Shown here one piece after another: positions 43,041-52,058 of a DNA stretch of 64,000 nucleotides. Every line of letters begins with the position of its first letter. Positions within the stretch are counted from its first letter, which is position 1. The stretch lies in assembly GCA_018400295.1 (NCBI GenBank), contig JAGYMZ010000003.1, forward strand, positions 1 through 64,000, given 5' to 3'. Source of the DNA: Bacteroidales bacterium. Its GTDB lineage: Bacteria; Bacteroidota; Bacteroidia; Bacteroidales; B18-G4. Under the pieces are notes generated by a model, which was given only the letters and a program-made list of their open reading frames with translations, was not told where the DNA came from and made no database searches. The translations under genes were made by a program, and so were the position numbers.

Positions 43041-43048
43041 TATCTTTG
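43041..43048 (+). promoter_or_regulatory. -7 box for tRNA-Leu
   Basis: TATCTTTG matches TAnnTTTG, 16 bases before the tRNA 5' end. The -33 position has only TTTTTAGG-like sequence. The rest of the 42796-43040 gap shows no gene. Confidence 0.6.
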
Positions 43049-43063
43049 CAGGGATAAATCCGG

Positions 43064-43145
43064 GCGGATGTGGCGTAATTGGTAGCCGCGCCAGACTTAG
43101 GATCTGGTGCCTCACGGCGTGGGGGTTCGAGTCCCTCCATCCGCA
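43064..43145 (+). tRNA. tRNA-Leu (anticodon UAG)
   Basis: A complete cloverleaf is visible. The acceptor stem is GCGGATG with CATCCGC. The anticodon stem CCAGA/TCTGG encloses loop CTTAGGA, giving anticodon TAG (UAG, Leu). The long variable arm (about TGCC-TCAC-GGCG) is typical of class II Leu tRNAs, and the T-arm is GGGGG-TTCGAGT-CCCTC. The discriminator A is at 43145; CCA is not encoded. Confidence 0.95.
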
Positions 43146-43236
43146 CAGGCCAAATCTTATGACCAGATTGCCGGACGGAGAACAACCGGTTATTAAAAAG
43201 CAACAAGGGGGAGCCCTTATAATCCATTCGTGTTTT

Positions 43237-45558
43237 ATGCCAGGAATGCCGAAATGCATACATGTACTTCTGCTTGTTTTCATATTCCATTTAGGTTACG
43301 GACAAGCCGGCAAAGTCGACAGCCTGCTGAACGCCTTGCCCGATGAGAACATTCAAAACAAGATCAACATATATATCGAGCTTTCCGACCTTCACATACA
43401 TACCAATGAGGATTCCTCGCAAAAATTCGGCATGAGAGCCCTGGAAATGGCTGATTCCATCGGATCAGAGGATCAATTGGCACTGGCCCGGTTCCAGCTC
43501 GGAAAATTATATTATCACAAAGACAGCCTGGACCGTGCCCTCCACTACCTGCTGCAAGCCTTGCCCGTATTTGAAGAAAGAAAGGACAGCACCAGGCTGT
43601 TCAATATATACAATTATCTGGGGTATACGTATTTTGAGAAATCCGATTTTACGAACGCCCTCAAATACCAAAACCGCTCATTCAATATTGAAAAAGAGAT
43701 CAGCAGCAAAGAGGATATGATCAGCAGACTATCCGATATCGGGATGGTCTATGAATATACCGGGGATTACGATAAAGCCCTTGCCTATTATAACCAGGCC
43801 ATGAAATTACTCAGGGAAACCAATGATAAAGAAGGCCTTGGCAATATGCTGAACAATCTCGGAAATATTTATTACAATTGGAACAATTACGAGAGATCAC
43901 TGGATTACTACCTGGAATCACTGTCCATCTATGAAGCGCTGGACGATCAAAGAGGCATTGCCGTGATCAATAACAACATCGGCATCGTTTATCACGACTG
44001 GGGACAGTACGACAAGGCACTTGAATATTACGAAAAAGGACTGGAAATAGAGAAAATACTGGAGAACAAACGCGGCATAGCGCAATCGCTGATCAACATA
44101 GGAATTATATATGCCGACAAGGATGAATATGAGAAGGCTTACGAACATTACCGGCGCTCCATCGAAATGGCAGAAGAATTAAACGATAAGGTAAGCCTCG
44201 CCATTGCCCTCAGCAACATGGGTGACTACTATGTACAGACCGGGGAATTCGACAAGGCCCTGAAAAGCCACAAACGCTCTATCCGGCTGGATGAGGAAAT
44301 GGGCAACATGATCAGCGTCGGGGCATCGTATTCTATGCTGGGGGACTTGTATAAAAAGATGGGAGATTACCGACAAGCCCTGGATTATTACTTTAAAAGC
44401 AATGAGATCATCCGGCCCCAGAAGCTAATTCTGAACATGGCGGAAAACTATAAAGGCATTTCGGAGTCGTATGCGAACCTTGGAAATTATAAAAAAGCCT
44501 ATGAATACCATTTGCAGTATTATGATATTAACGACTCCCTGTTCAACGAATCCATGGCCAGAAAACTGAACATGCTGCAAACCGGGTATGAAATAAAAAG
44601 CAGGGAACAGGAAATTGAATTGCTGAACCAGGAAAAAGACAAAAAGGAACTTCAGCTACAGATCAAACAGCAACAGTTGAAAAGACAACACCTTATCGGC
44701 ATCGGGTTCATCGCGGCCTTTGCTTTGTTCACCCTGCTCAGCCTGCTCTTGTTCAAACAATACAGGCAGAAAAAGTCAGCCCTGGAAAATCTTGAAAAAC
44801 AACATAGGGAAATCAAAAGAAAACGGGAGGAGCTGATCATAGCCAAAGAAAAAGCGGAAGAATCGGACCAGCTGAAATCCGCTTTCCTGGTGAACCTTTC
44901 GCATGAGATCCGGACGCCCATCAATGGAATTGTTGGCTTCTCCAACATCCTTGAAAAAAACAAAACATCCCCTGAAGAAAAAAAAGAGTACCTCGCCGGC
45001 ATTTATTCCAATACTCAGCAATTGCTCAACCTGATCAACAACATCATCGATATTTCTTCCATTGAAACCGGCCAGATCAGCATTCATAAAACCAAAACCG
45101 ACCTGCAATCCATGATAAAGGAAGTCTGTGAGGAAGCCCGGGCCGAACGGGCAAACCTGAACAAAACACATATTGACTTTCAGCTAAAGATGGACGTGGA
45201 CATGGAATATAAATACATCAACACAGATGCCGGCAGGTTGAAACAAATTTTACAAAACCTGATCTATAATGCCTTCAAATATACAAACGAAGGCCGGGTA
45301 GTGCTGTCGTGCTGGAATGAACACGGAAACATCCGGTTTTCAGTCAGCGACAGCGGAATTGGTATACCAAAAGACAAGTTCGGGATCATATTCGATAAAT
45401 TCCGTCAACTCGACCATTCTTCAACCAGGCAATATGGGGGCACAGGCCTTGGCCTTTCCATCTCCCGTGAATTGCTCAAACTGATGGGCGGGAAGATATG
45501 GCTTGAATCTGAAACAGGCAAAGGATCAACCTTTTACGTTGAGATTCCCGCGCATTGA
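43237..45558 (+). CDS. TPR-repeat sensor histidine kinase
   Basis: A 773-residue exported-domain sensor kinase. From the ATG at 43237 it has a signal peptide (MPGMPKCIHVLLLVFIFHLG, then YGQ), about eight to nine tetratricopeptide repeats (about 25-430, such as ALAYYNQAMKLLRETNDKEG, ALEYYEKGLEIEKILENKRG), a coiled coil (about 455-495), one membrane helix (about 497-517), a second coiled coil, a HisKA domain with His556 in FLVNLSHEIRTPINGIVGFS, and an HATPase domain (IYNAFKYTNEGRV, GTGLGLSISRELLKLMGGKI). No receiver domain or adjacent regulator is present. The open frame extends upstream through the tRNA gene; that part is not coding. Confidence 0.88.
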   Translation: MPGMPKCIHVLLLVFIFHLGYGQAGKVDSLLNALPDENIQNKINIYIELSDLHIHTNEDSSQKFGMRALEMADSIGSEDQLALARFQLGKLYYHKDSLDRALHYLLQALPVFEERKDSTRLFNIYNYLGYTYFEKSDFTNALKYQNRSFNIEKEISSKEDMISRLSDIGMVYEYTGDYDKALAYYNQAMKLLRETNDKEGLGNMLNNLGNIYYNWNNYERSLDYYLESLSIYEALDDQRGIAVINNNIGIVYHDWGQYDKALEYYEKGLEIEKILENKRGIAQSLINIGIIYADKDEYEKAYEHYRRSIEMAEELNDKVSLAIALSNMGDYYVQTGEFDKALKSHKRSIRLDEEMGNMISVGASYSMLGDLYKKMGDYRQALDYYFKSNEIIRPQKLILNMAENYKGISESYANLGNYKKAYEYHLQYYDINDSLFNESMARKLNMLQTGYEIKSREQEIELLNQEKDKKELQLQIKQQQLKRQHLIGIGFIAAFALFTLLSLLLFKQYRQKKSALENLEKQHREIKRKREELIIAKEKAEESDQLKSAFLVNLSHEIRTPINGIVGFSNILEKNKTSPEEKKEYLAGIYSNTQQLLNLINNIIDISSIETGQISIHKTKTDLQSMIKEVCEEARAERANLNKTHIDFQLKMDVDMEYKYINTDAGRLKQILQNLIYNAFKYTNEGRVVLSCWNEHGNIRFSVSDSGIGIPKDKFGIIFDKFRQLDHSSTRQYGGTGLGLSISRELLKLMGGKIWLESETGKGSTFYVEIPAH

Positions 45559-45632
45559 CCCGCAACACCCGGGAAAATCAGCCAGGTTTCACAATACATG
45601 CGCCCACCATCCCCGGGTTCCCAATTAATGTG

Positions 45633-45640
45633 TATATTTG
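45633..45640 (+). promoter_or_regulatory. -7 box for tig-clpP-clpX
   Basis: TATATTTG matches TAnnTTTG, 36 bases before the trigger factor ATG. It lies within the longer open frame, supporting the downstream start. The -33 site is poor. Confidence 0.55.
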
Positions 45641-45675
45641 CAGCCCTGAAATCAAATCATAATTTATTGAATTCG

Positions 45676-47031
45676 ATGAACATTACACAAGAAAACACAG
45701 GCAATCTGACCGCAACCCTTAAGGTAGAACTTGAGAAGAAAGATTATCAGCAAAAGGTAGACCAAATCCTGAAAGATCATCAGAAAAAATCCAATATGCC
45801 CGGGTTCCGGCCGGGCAAAGTCCCGATGGGAATGATCAGAAAGATGTTTGGTAAATCGATCGTCGCCGATGAAGTGAACAAGATCATTTCAGAATCCCTG
45901 CAAAATTATATCGTGGACAACAATGTAAAGATCCTGGGGCATCCATTGCCGAGCAAAGAAAAATCCCCCACGGTCGACTTTGAATCGGATGAGGATATGG
46001 TTTTCTATTTCGACATTGGCTTATCGCCCGATCCCGATATTGAATTATCCGAAAAAATCAAAATACCTTATTACGACATACAGATCGATGACAAAACCAT
46101 TGACAAGCAAATATCTGATGTGAAGAAACGGCATGGCCAAAGTGAAACACCGGAAGAAGCAGGCCCGGAAGACATCCTGAGGGGGCAGATCGTCCCGGCC
46201 GATGATCCGGGAACCGGATCATCGGATGACGAACCCAAAGAAACAACCATTTCCTTACCCCACATCAAGGATAAAAAGCAACAATCGAAATTTATCGGGG
46301 CAAAAAAAGGTGAACAGGTGGTTTTCAATCCCCTGAAGGCTACAGGAAATGAAGCAGAAGCCGGTTATATCGCCGGGAATAAGGCGGGGGAAGAAATAAA
46401 TACGGATCAGGATTTCCGGTTTACGGTCAATGAGATCGTCAGGATCATACCGGCGGAAATGAACCAGGAGCTCTTCGATAAGACCTTTCCTCAACAAGGC
46501 ATTCAAACAGAAGAAGCATTCAGGGAAAAGATCGCAGAAGAAATGGCCCGTAATTTTCAAAACCAGAGCGACCAGCAATTCATGAAGGATGCCATAGATA
46601 AGCTGATTGAAGAATCCGGTATGGATTTGCCGGATGAGTTCCTGAAACGCTGGTTGCTGGAAAGCAATGAAAATAAGATCACGAAAGAACAGGTTGAAAA
46701 AGAATACAGCGATTATTCCAAAGCCATGCGCTGGCAACTGCTGGAAAATAAGATCGCAAAAGATTACAACCTGCAGGTCGGTGACGATGAGGTCAGGGCC
46801 TATATCCGGAATTACTTCATCGGACAAATGGGTGCCCTGCCCGATGACCCGGAAGCAGATCAGAGAATGGAAAGCATCATAGACTCGGTGATGCAAAACA
46901 AAGAAGAAGTGGATAAAGTCTATGAACAGCTTTTGAATGAAAAAGTCAAAAATGAAATAAAAGAAAAAATCAAGCTAAAAAATAAAAAGATCAGCCATGA
47001 TGATTTTATTAAATTAGCTACAAAAAAATAA
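45676..47031 (+). CDS. tig: Trigger factor (ribosome-associated chaperone)
   Basis: The 451-residue trigger factor begins MNITQENTGNLTATLKVELE. The ribosome-binding loop shows the signature MPGFRPGKVPMGMI (GFRxGxxP). The middle part (about 160-265), where E. coli has its FKBP-type PPIase, is diverged and contains an acidic insertion (PADDPGTGSSDDEPKETTIS) without the usual PPIase active-site residues, as seen in other Bacteroidota. The C-terminal helical arms follow. The frame is open 26 codons further upstream, but the family start is 45676. clpP follows after six bases. Confidence 0.9.
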   Translation: MNITQENTGNLTATLKVELEKKDYQQKVDQILKDHQKKSNMPGFRPGKVPMGMIRKMFGKSIVADEVNKIISESLQNYIVDNNVKILGHPLPSKEKSPTVDFESDEDMVFYFDIGLSPDPDIELSEKIKIPYYDIQIDDKTIDKQISDVKKRHGQSETPEEAGPEDILRGQIVPADDPGTGSSDDEPKETTISLPHIKDKKQQSKFIGAKKGEQVVFNPLKATGNEAEAGYIAGNKAGEEINTDQDFRFTVNEIVRIIPAEMNQELFDKTFPQQGIQTEEAFREKIAEEMARNFQNQSDQQFMKDAIDKLIEESGMDLPDEFLKRWLLESNENKITKEQVEKEYSDYSKAMRWQLLENKIAKDYNLQVGDDEVRAYIRNYFIGQMGALPDDPEADQRMESIIDSVMQNKEEVDKVYEQLLNEKVKNEIKEKIKLKNKKISHDDFIKLATKK

Positions 47032-47037
47032 CAACAT

Positions 47038-47715
47038 ATGAACGACAACGAATTCAGGAAATACGCCACAAAGCACATGGGCATCAGTTCACTGACCCTG
47101 GACGCATACGCATCCGTACACTCGAATTACATCTCTCCCACCATCATAGAGGAAAGACAAATGAATATAGCCACCATGGACGTTTTTTCCAGGCTTATGA
47201 TGGACCGCATTATTTTTCTGGGAGTACCCATCAATGATTATGTCGCCAACATCATCCAGGCCCAGTTGCTCTTTCTGGAATCCGTGGACGCCAAAAAGGA
47301 CATCCAGATCTATCTGAATACACCCGGCGGTGCTGTATATGCCGGATTAGGGATTTACGATACCATGCAGTACATTGTCCCTGACGTAGCAACCATTTGT
47401 ACAGGGGTGGCCGCATCCATGGGCGCGGTATTGCTCTGTGCCGGTGAAAAGAACAAGCGGACAGCCCTGAAGCATTCCCGCATACTCATCCATCAACCGA
47501 TGGGGGGAGCGACCGGTCAGGCATCCGACATTGAGATCACGGCCAGGGAGATCATGAAGATCAAAAAGGAACTCTATGAGATCATTGCCAAACACAGCGG
47601 ACAAACCTATAAAAAGATCTGGAAGGATTCGGACCGTGATTACTGGATGACAGCCGAAGAAGCACGGGACTATGGAATGCTGGATGAAGTGTTGGAAAAG
47701 AACCAAAATAAATAA
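47038..47715 (+). CDS. clpP: ATP-dependent Clp protease proteolytic subunit
   Basis: A 225-residue ClpP, forming the tetradecameric serine peptidase. Catalytic Ser127 is in CTGVAASMGAVLLCAG and His152 in SRILIHQPMGGATGQASDIE; the Asp is expected in the C-terminal part. The N-terminal IEERQMNIATMDVFSRLMMD is slightly longer than in E. coli ClpP, as is common in this phylum. It sits between tig and clpX, the standard arrangement for a proteostasis operon. Confidence 0.95.
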   Translation: MNDNEFRKYATKHMGISSLTLDAYASVHSNYISPTIIEERQMNIATMDVFSRLMMDRIIFLGVPINDYVANIIQAQLLFLESVDAKKDIQIYLNTPGGAVYAGLGIYDTMQYIVPDVATICTGVAASMGAVLLCAGEKNKRTALKHSRILIHQPMGGATGQASDIEITAREIMKIKKELYEIIAKHSGQTYKKIWKDSDRDYWMTAEEARDYGMLDEVLEKNQNK

Positions 47716-47742
47716 GATACGTAGAAAAGGATAAAGTTCGCT

Positions 47743-48972
47743 ATGGCAAAAATGCAGCAAAAATGCTCCTTCTGTGGCAGAGAGAAATCTCAGGTAAAAC
47801 TGCTCATCTCAGGTATTGACGCACATATCTGTGATGGCTGCGTTGCCCAGGCCCAGTCAATTCTCCAGGAAGAGCTGGCTTCCAGGCATCAGGCAAAACT
47901 GGAAAACATTGAGCTCAAAAAACCACCACAGATCAAATTTTACCTGGACCAGTATGTCATCGGCCAGGAAACAGCCAAAAAAGTGCTTTCGGTTGCAGTG
48001 TACAATCATTATAAAAGGGTCATGCAGCCACAGAGCAACGATGATGTTGAAATTGAAAAATCCAACATCATCATACTGGGCGAGACCGGTACGGGAAAAA
48101 CCCTGCTGGCCAGGACGATAGCCAGGATGCTCCACGTACCTTTTTGCATTGCCGATGCAACGGTACTGACCGAAGCAGGATACGTCGGAGAAGATGTCGA
48201 AAGCATATTATCCAGGTTATTGCAGGCAGCGGATTATAACGTAAAAGCTGCCGAAATGGGCATTGTTTTCATCGATGAGATCGATAAAATAGCCAGGAAA
48301 AGCGACAATCCCTCGATAACCAGGGATGTGTCCGGAGAAGGCGTACAGCAGGCATTGCTGAAACTTCTTGAAGGCACCACTGTAAACGTACCCCCGCAGG
48401 GCGGCCGCAAGCATCCGGAACAAAAAATGATCGCCATCAATACGCAAAACATATTGTTCATATCCGGAGGTGCATTCAACTCCATTGATAAGATCATTGC
48501 TTCAAGACTGAGCACCAATATTATCGGATACAATTTCGATAAGGAGAAACAACGCATTGACAAGGAAAACCTGCTTCAGTATATATCCCCGACCGACCTG
48601 AAAAAATTTGGACTGATCCCGGAAATTGTCGGGAGATTCCCCGTTACCACGCACCTGAACCCTCTGAGCCCGGATATCCTGAAAAAGATACTTCTGGAAC
48701 CCAGGAATTCGCTCATTAAGCAGTTTGTCAAGCTGTTCGATATGGACAACATTGAACTTTCCTTCGACGATGAAGTCCTGGATTTCATCGTGGAAAAATC
48801 CACCGAATTCAAACTCGGGGCCCGCGGGCTACGGTCCATACTGGAAGCCATCCTTACCGATGCCATGTATGAGCTGCCCTCAAAATCCAGAACGAAAAAA
48901 TTCAGGGTGACACTGGATTATGCAAGGAAAAAATTTGACATGGCCGGCATATCCAAATTAAAGGTGGCGTAA
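47743..48972 (+). CDS. clpX: ATP-dependent Clp protease ATP-binding subunit ClpX
   Basis: The 409-residue AAA+ unfoldase has an N-terminal zinc-binding domain with Cys8, Cys11, Cys30 and Cys33 ([11 protein letters not shown] and HICDGC). The AAA+ domain has Walker [16 protein letters not shown] (about 111-125), Walker [13 protein letters not shown] and the [20 protein letters not shown] pore-loop/sensor region. The C-terminal AAA domain ends with [20 protein letters not shown]. It unfolds substrates and feeds them into ClpP, encoded 27 bases upstream. Confidence 0.95.
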   Translation: MAKMQQKCSFCGREKSQVKLLISGIDAHICDGCVAQAQSILQEELASRHQAKLENIELKKPPQIKFYLDQYVIGQETAKKVLSVAVYNHYKRVMQPQSNDDVEIEKSNIIILGETGTGKTLLARTIARMLHVPFCIADATVLTEAGYVGEDVESILSRLLQAADYNVKAAEMGIVFIDEIDKIARKSDNPSITRDVSGEGVQQALLKLLEGTTVNVPPQGGRKHPEQKMIAINTQNILFISGGAFNSIDKIIASRLSTNIIGYNFDKEKQRIDKENLLQYISPTDLKKFGLIPEIVGRFPVTTHLNPLSPDILKKILLEPRNSLIKQFVKLFDMDNIELSFDDEVLDFIVEKSTEFKLGARGLRSILEAILTDAMYELPSKSRTKKFRVTLDYARKKFDMAGISKLKVA

Positions 48973-49038
48973 CAAAAAACATTTTTTTTTGAAGCTGCGC
49001 TTTGATCAGGCATGAAATTGGTATACACTGCTTACGGT

Positions 49039-49623
49039 ATGAAAAGCCATATACTGATTCCGGTAATTTTACCATTCCTCTTTCTGGGGCTTCAGGCGCA
49101 GGAACAGGAAAGGATCGTCGTTCGCGCCGAAGTAGTGAATGGTGATACAATTCCCATTGTCCCGCTGAAAGAAATAAACATATACGCTTTTAAGATCATC
49201 AAAAGCAAACGTCAGGCACGGAGGTTGAGCAAACTGATCCGGAATGTGAAGAAAGTCTACCCCTTCGCCAAGTTGGCCGGCATCAAACTAAAGGAATACG
49301 AAAACCGGCTGATGCAGGCCTCAACGGATAAAGAAAGGCGTCAGATCATGAAGCAGGCCGAAGCGGAGATCAAGGAAAAATACGGCAACGACCTCAAAAA
49401 ACTGAACTTTTCTCAGGGCAAGATCCTGATCAAACTCATCGACCGTGAAACCGGCAACACATCCTATGCCCTGGTATCGGAACTGAGGGGAAAATTCATT
49501 GCCTTTTTCTGGCAGGCATTTGCCCGGGTATTTGGCTACGATTTAAAGATCAACTATGATCCGGAAGGCAAGGATAAAGACATTGAAACCATTGTAAGGA
49601 TGATCGAAAACGGCCAGATCTGA
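49039..49623 (+). CDS. DUF4294 domain exported protein
   Basis: A 194-residue protein (from the second Met at 49039; the frame opens at 49012). It has a signal peptide (about 1-20, MKSHILIPVILPFLFLGLQA). The DUF4294 body is recognised by the motif GDTIPIVPLKEINIYAF followed by LSKLIRNVKKVYPFAKLAGI, then QGKILIKLIDRETGNTSYAL. Function is unknown; the family is essentially confined to Bacteroidota. It follows clpX by 66 bases and converges with the WcaJ-like gene, leaving only eight bases between stops. Confidence 0.8.
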   Translation: MKSHILIPVILPFLFLGLQAQEQERIVVRAEVVNGDTIPIVPLKEINIYAFKIIKSKRQARRLSKLIRNVKKVYPFAKLAGIKLKEYENRLMQASTDKERRQIMKQAEAEIKEKYGNDLKKLNFSQGKILIKLIDRETGNTSYALVSELRGKFIAFFWQAFARVFGYDLKINYDPEGKDKDIETIVRMIENGQI

Positions 49624-49630
49624 GACATGG

Positions 49631-51046
49631 TCACTTACCCCTGCCCTGCACAACGATCAGCGCCGTGTAGATCAAAATCTTAAAATCCATGGCCAGGGAC
49701 ATGTTCTCAATATACAGCAGATCGTATTTCAACCGCTCGATCATTTCCTCCACCGTAGAAGCATAGCCATATTTAACCTGCCCCCAGCTGGTGATCCCTG
49801 GCTTCACCTTATGAAGCAGACGGTAATGGGGCGCCTTCTGCACGATACGCTCAATAAAATACCGTCTTTCCGGACGGGGGCCCACCAACGACATATCCCC
49901 TTTCAGCACGGTATAGAACTGGGGGATCTCATCCAGCCGAACCTTTCTCAGGAAGCGGCCAAAAGGCGTGATCCTCGGATCATTGTCAGAAGAAAGCTGT
50001 GGCCCGTTCTTTTCTGCATCCGCATACATTGACCGGAACTTATGCATCTTGAACGGGGCCCCGTTCAATCCGATCCGCTCCTGGGAATAAATGACCGGTC
50101 CCCGGGAAGTCAGGATAATGCCAACAGCAACAAATAAATACACGGGTATGAGCAGGATCATTGCGATGATGGAAGCGATCACATCAATGATGCGCTTGAT
50201 GGAATACTGCCATGGAGGCATCAGCTCGGGTGAAACCTGAATAAGAGGGGTGTGAAAAACGGACGACATTTTCACGCTGCCCAGCAGAATATCCTGCATG
50301 TCCGGAATGACTTTTATAAGGACATTCGTGTCTTCCAAAAGGGTGATGATCTCTTCAATGGTTTTTCTTTCCGAACGTTCTATGGCTATGATCACTTCTT
50401 CCACATTGTGCTCGCGGATGATCCTCTTGAGGTCACGGTAATTCCCGAGATGAGGTATGTATTGCTTAATTTTATAGGTATCGTAATCAAAAACATTGAC
50501 AAATCCAACAAATCTGTTCCCAGACGACCTTTCCTGTTGTTCGATCTCACGATAAATGGCAAGGGCATTCCCGTTACTTCCAACAATGACGGTATTAAAG
50601 CCAAGCTTCTTTTTGTGGATCTTTCTTACGGTGATGGTGGTCAGGATCAACCGGAACGAATACGTGAAAAAGAAATGCAATCCGAATAATACGATAAACG
50701 ACTGGTAATAGGATCTGTAAGATGTAATGATATCGTCCAGGATAAGGGCAAAAAAGATCGCCACCGTACCGATCAACGTGATCAGCAGGGTCTGCCCCAA
50801 TTCCCTGAGCCTGGATTTCCGGTATATTTTCCTGTAGGTCCCAACCAATGTGTATAATACAAGCCAGAAAAGAGGTATAAAAGTGATGCCCAGATAAAGG
50901 TTGTCGTCCCGGAAAACTTCATCAATATGTTCCAGAAAATTCGGTTCAATCACGTACTTCCTGTAAATGAAAAACAAACTCCACGCAATGGCGGCAGCCA
51001 GAAAATCCAGTATGACGTACTTAAGAACCTGTAAGTTTTTATTCAT
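49631..51046 (-). CDS. Undecaprenyl-phosphate glucose-phosphotransferase (WcaJ-type)
   Basis: The 471-residue polyprenyl-phosphate hexose-1-phosphate transferase has an N-terminal region with four membrane helices (about 10-150), a CoA-binding-like soluble domain (TVIVGSNGNALAIYREIEQQ, about 155-250) and a C-terminal bacterial sugar transferase core: KRIIDVIASIIAMILLIPVY, MHKFRSMYADAEKNGPQLSS, the Asp-Glu dyad in KVRLDEIPQFYTVLKGDMSL and VGPRPERRYF. It initiates exopolysaccharide or capsule repeat assembly. It is the downstream partner of a lipoprotein gene six bases away. Confidence 0.9.
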   Translation of the reverse strand: MNKNLQVLKYVILDFLAAAIAWSLFFIYRKYVIEPNFLEHIDEVFRDDNLYLGITFIPLFWLVLYTLVGTYRKIYRKSRLRELGQTLLITLIGTVAIFFALILDDIITSYRSYYQSFIVLFGLHFFFTYSFRLILTTITVRKIHKKKLGFNTVIVGSNGNALAIYREIEQQERSSGNRFVGFVNVFDYDTYKIKQYIPHLGNYRDLKRIIREHNVEEVIIAIERSERKTIEEIITLLEDTNVLIKVIPDMQDILLGSVKMSSVFHTPLIQVSPELMPPWQYSIKRIIDVIASIIAMILLIPVYLFVAVGIILTSRGPVIYSQERIGLNGAPFKMHKFRSMYADAEKNGPQLSSDNDPRITPFGRFLRKVRLDEIPQFYTVLKGDMSLVGPRPERRYFIERIVQKAPHYRLLHKVKPGITSWGQVKYGYASTVEEMIERLKYDLLYIENMSLAMDFKILIYTALIVVQGRGK

Positions 51047-51052
51047 CCGGAA

Positions 51053-51964
51053 TTACTTAAAATGTATTAACTTGATATTATCCAGGTATATATATGCTTC
51101 ATTCACACCGGTATTCAAATGACCTTCAAAGAAAATATTGAAGTCCACAGCTCCAACGGCAGCATTGACCACAGGTTTCAGGTTGACATATATTTTATTC
51201 CATTCTTCGGACGGATTAACGTTCACAACAGAACGCTGAACGATCTGTGAAATACCATTTATGTAAACGCCAACCGTAAATCCGTTGTTGCATTTGAAAT
51301 TGAACTCCAGGAAAACAGGGTTGTTATCCCCCTGCGGCAGATCAAACCCTTCTTCCGAACCTGCATTCGTAGCCAGCAGAAAGAAATCTTTTTCCGGGGT
51401 CAGCCGGACAACACCTGAATAACGGGAGTTTTCGCTCAGAAAGGCTTCCGGGTTATCCTCGGGATGGGTTCTGTGAACATCCACCTTGCTTTGCCCTATG
51501 CTATCCAGGGACACACTGGGATCCTCGAAATCCACCATCCAGACAAAATCACATGCTTCCTTGTAGGTGGTTGTCAGGGTGTCTTTAAGATCGATGGACT
51601 GGCCTGGTATGAATTCTTCTTCCAGTATTATGGGTTCATAGAAAGGATAAGGGACCCGGAGGGCTTTGATGCCGCTCATATAGATCCCGGGATCAATCCT
51701 CAGCTCATGATTGCCTTCAAAAAGAACCGGTGCAAAAACCGGCAGCTCATAAATGCCTGCAAGCTGACCATCCACATAAAACCAAAGGGTCGTTATCTTG
51801 TGGGAAGTGGATCCCATCTGGGAATATTCTGTTTGCACGGAAAGGGAATCGACCGATACATAGGCCGGAACATCCTGGTCACCATCAAATTTCCTGCATG
51901 AAGAAAAAATCAAAAAAATAAACAGTAACGCCAATACGCAGGATAACCGGGCAGATATTATCAT
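51053..51964 (-). CDS. Hypothetical lipoprotein
   Basis: I do not recognise this family. The ATG at 51964 gives MIISARLSCVLALLFIFLIF followed by SSC, a clean lipoprotein signal with Cys23; the open frame runs to 52132, but the extra part is not needed and overlaps the next gene. The mature 280 residues look like a beta-rich envelope protein with two sandwich-like regions (YVSVDSLSVQTEYSQMGSTS and VFLEFNFKCNNGFTVGVYIN, ending EAYIYLDNIKLIHFK), similar in feel to carbohydrate-binding jelly rolls. It lies directly upstream of the WcaJ-type gene. Confidence 0.72.
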   Translation of the reverse strand: MIISARLSCVLALLFIFLIFSSCRKFDGDQDVPAYVSVDSLSVQTEYSQMGSTSHKITTLWFYVDGQLAGIYELPVFAPVLFEGNHELRIDPGIYMSGIKALRVPYPFYEPIILEEEFIPGQSIDLKDTLTTTYKEACDFVWMVDFEDPSVSLDSIGQSKVDVHRTHPEDNPEAFLSENSRYSGVVRLTPEKDFFLLATNAGSEEGFDLPQGDNNPVFLEFNFKCNNGFTVGVYINGISQIVQRSVVNVNPSEEWNKIYVNLKPVVNAAVGAVDFNIFFEGHLNTGVNEAYIYLDNIKLIHFK

Positions 51965-52058
51965 GTAAATAACTTTTGTGTTAGGGCGCTTACAAAATTG
52001 AAACGTACAAGCATCCTGAATATTGTTATACAATCCTGGTATCATCAGAAGGATGGCA

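Noticed and set aside
43027-43236. Upstream extension of the TPR kinase through the tRNA-Leu gene
   Set aside because: The extension overlaps a fully formed tRNA and would bury the signal peptide that starts at 43237.
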